Part shown: positions 42,032-43,469 of the stretch, piece after piece
Position numbering within the stretch: the stretch's first letter is position 1
How the letters are laid out: each line of letters opens with the position of its first letter
From: Acidobacteriaceae bacterium
GTDB lineage: Bacteria > Acidobacteriota > Terriglobia > Terriglobales > Acidobacteriaceae
Assembly (NCBI GenBank): GCA_030039035.1
Contig: JASHQQ010000087.1
Span: forward strand, 1-43,469
Direction of reading: 5' to 3'
DNA length: 43,469 bases
Notes under the pieces: generated by a model
Told to the model about the DNA's origin: nothing
What the model saw: only the letters and a program-made list of their open reading frames with translations
Databases searched by the model: none
Program-made: the position numbers and the translations under genes

Positions 42032-43210
42032 ATGAGCAAAGTCCGAGTCCTGGTGGGAACGCACAAAGGCGCATTCATTCTTTCCTCCGACGGCAAGCGC
42101 AAAAGCTGGGAGGTGAGCGGGCCGTTCTTTGCCGGCTGGGAGATCTATCACATGAAGGGATCGCCGGTCGATCCCAATCGCATCTACGTCTCCCAAACGA
42201 GCGGCTGGTTCGGGCAGATCATCCAGCGCTCCGACGACGGCGGCAAAACGTGGACCGTTCCCGGAGGCGAAAAGGTGCCAACCCCGGGCCCGGAGCCTCC
42301 TGCTCCCGGCAACCAGTTCGTCTATGACACCTCCGGCGATACCGGCGCTCCTCTCACCACGCACCAGTGGTACGACGGCACGCAGCATCCCTGGGAGTTC
42401 AAGCGCGTCTGGCACATCGAGCCATCGCTTACCGATGCGGAGACTGTTTACGCCGGCATCGAAGACGCCGCGCTCTTCCGCTCCGCCGACGGCGGCCAGT
42501 CGTGGCACGAACTGGCAGGATTGCGCGGGCACGGCACCGGCCCCAGGTGGCAGCCCGGCGCCGGCGGCATGTGTCTGCACACTGTCATCCTCGATCCCGG
42601 CAACCCGGACCGCATCTTCATCGCCATCTCGGCGGCCGGCGCGTTTCGCACCGATGACGGCGGCAAAACGTGGAAGCCGATCAACAAGGGTCTGCGATCG
42701 AACTTCATTCCCGACCCGACCGCCGAGGTCGGCCATTGCGTTCACCACATCGCCATGAGCCCCAAAAAACCCGGCGTGCTCTTCATGCAGAAGCACTGGG
42801 ACGTCATGCGTTCCGACGACGCCGGCGACAACTGGCGCGAGGTGAGCGGCAACCTGCCCACCGACTTCGGCTTCGCGATCGATGTGCACGCGCACGAGCC
42901 CGAGACGCTCTACGTGGTGCCCATCAAGAGCGACTCGGAGCACTTCCCCATCGACGGCAAGCTGCGCGTCTACCGCAGCCGCAGCGGCGGCAACGAATGG
43001 GAGGAGCTTTCCAGAGGATTGCCCGAGAGAGACTGTTACGTGAACGTGCTGCGCGACGCCATGGCCGTCGATCGGCTCGACGATTGCGGGATCTACTTCG
43101 GCACCACCGGCGGGCAGGTCTATTGCTCGCCGGACGGCGGCGACACCTGGTCTCCCATCGTCCACGAACTGCCCGCGGTCTTTTCCGTCGAGGTGCAGAC
43201 GCTGCCATGA
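42032..43210 (+). CDS. BNR/Asp-box beta-propeller protein, cytoplasmic
   Basis: 392 residues from the ATG at 42032 (GGAGAGG upstream). Five Asp boxes are seen: [32 protein letters not shown] and SPDGGDTW, each on the turn of a blade as in sialidase-type or VPS10-like propellers. It starts [20 protein letters not shown] with no signal peptide or membrane helix, so it acts in the cytoplasm. The catalytic residues of sialidases are not evident. Its stop overlaps the next start by ATGA, so it is coupled to a MoaD/ThiS-like protein. The region 41802-42031 is AT-richer than the rest and contains a CTTTT-GGGTC-AAAAG palindrome near 41934-41948. Confidence 0.88.
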   Translation: MSKVRVLVGTHKGAFILSSDGKRKSWEVSGPFFAGWEIYHMKGSPVDPNRIYVSQTSGWFGQIIQRSDDGGKTWTVPGGEKVPTPGPEPPAPGNQFVYDTSGDTGAPLTTHQWYDGTQHPWEFKRVWHIEPSLTDAETVYAGIEDAALFRSADGGQSWHELAGLRGHGTGPRWQPGAGGMCLHTVILDPGNPDRIFIAISAAGAFRTDDGGKTWKPINKGLRSNFIPDPTAEVGHCVHHIAMSPKKPGVLFMQKHWDVMRSDDAGDNWREVSGNLPTDFGFAIDVHAHEPETLYVVPIKSDSEHFPIDGKLRVYRSRSGGNEWEELSRGLPERDCYVNVLRDAMAVDRLDDCGIYFGTTGGQVYCSPDGGDTWSPIVHELPAVFSVEVQTLP

Positions 43211-43469
43211 CGGATCGGGAAACGGGCGCAAGGGGCGCCGCGCGTCCCGTTCGGGTCGTGCTTCCGCATCACCTTCGCACGCTGGCGAAAGCCGGGACCG
43301 AAGTTACTCTCGAAGTGGTTGCGCCGGTCACGCTGAGAGCGGTTCTCGACGCGCTCGAACTTCACTATCCCGTGCTGCGCGGAACCATTCGCGACCATGT
43401 GACGCAGCAGCGGCGGCCGTTTCTGCGCTTCTTTGCGTGTGAGGAAGATCTGTCGCACGACTCTCCGGA
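43207..43469 (+). CDS. MoaD/ThiS-like ubiquitin-fold protein (cut by window end)
   Basis: The first 87 codons are visible. The sequence ([20 protein letters not shown], then [20 protein letters not shown] and PVLRGTIRD) shows the beta-grasp pattern of MoaD/ThiS: a first hairpin with LP-x-x-LRTL, a strand, and the L-D-A-L-E-x-x-YP-x-L-R helix. It goes on [16 protein letters not shown]. The functional C-terminal Gly-Gly lies beyond the window, so sulfur-carrier function cannot be checked. The ATG shares ATGA with the stop of the BNR propeller gene, which means coupled translation. Confidence 0.85.
   Translation, partial: MTDRETGARGAARPVRVVLPHHLRTLAKAGTEVTLEVVAPVTLRAVLDALELHYPVLRGTIRDHVTQQRRPFLRFFACEEDLSHDSP

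Overview
The window is a G+C-rich chromosomal segment, most likely from an acidobacterium (Acidobacteriota, Terriglobia-like). Several families that are typical of that phylum, or nearly confined to it, occur together: a VWFA-related acidobacterial-domain protein (4751-6985), a PadR regulator next to an acidobacterial duplicated orphan permease (30071-33163), a winged-helix/TPR regulator beside a pro-kumamolisin-type S53 peptidase (24130-29853), and a futalosine-pathway mqnA. No tRNA, rRNA, CRISPR array, prophage or intact insertion sequence was recognised. Both strands carry genes in short runs. The housekeeping genes are topA, dprA, mqnA, fabH, ribD, ftsY and the SRP RNA; the rest is accessory.

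Layout. 1-4.7 kb: a cyclic-nucleotide-domain histidine kinase and an acetyltransferase, a 128-bp structured inverted repeat, then small secreted or DUF proteins. 4.75-10 kb (minus strand): VWFA protein, a conserved unknown, then a methyltransferase / frameshifted zeta-toxin-like kinase / small coupled ORF run. 10-21.8 kb: topA-dprA, mqnA, fabH, the SRP RNA (minus strand), a membrane-fused spermidine-synthase-like protein, ribD and a catalase-like peroxidase. Three arrays of 7-bp repeats lie in the intergenic spaces here, one running into the 3' end of ribD. 21.8-29.9 kb: SDR enzyme, DUF4185-like lipoprotein, CadC-like winged-helix/TPR regulator with TGTCA direct repeats every 10 bp upstream, a small CPLCG protein and an exported S53 peptidase. 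30-33.2 kb: PadR-ADOP pair. 33.3-36.1 kb (minus strand): an ECF42-type sigma factor with two DGPF/YCII proteins and a VOC-fold protein, a known kind of association. 36.3-40 kb: remnant of a SpoIIE/PP2C phosphatase converging on a very large double histidine kinase. 40.1 kb to the end: ftsY, a 5'-truncated gene remnant, then a BNR beta-propeller protein overlapping a MoaD/ThiS-like gene that the window end cuts.

The observations most worth following are the heptamer arrays, which resemble the heptanucleotide STRR repeats of cyanobacteria but drift through several unit sequences while keeping exact 7-bp register; the helically phased TGTCA repeats; the translationally coupled BNR/MoaD-like pair; and two decaying genes (zeta kinase with one frameshift, SpoIIE phosphatase with several). 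All functional assignments come from reading motifs; no database search was run.
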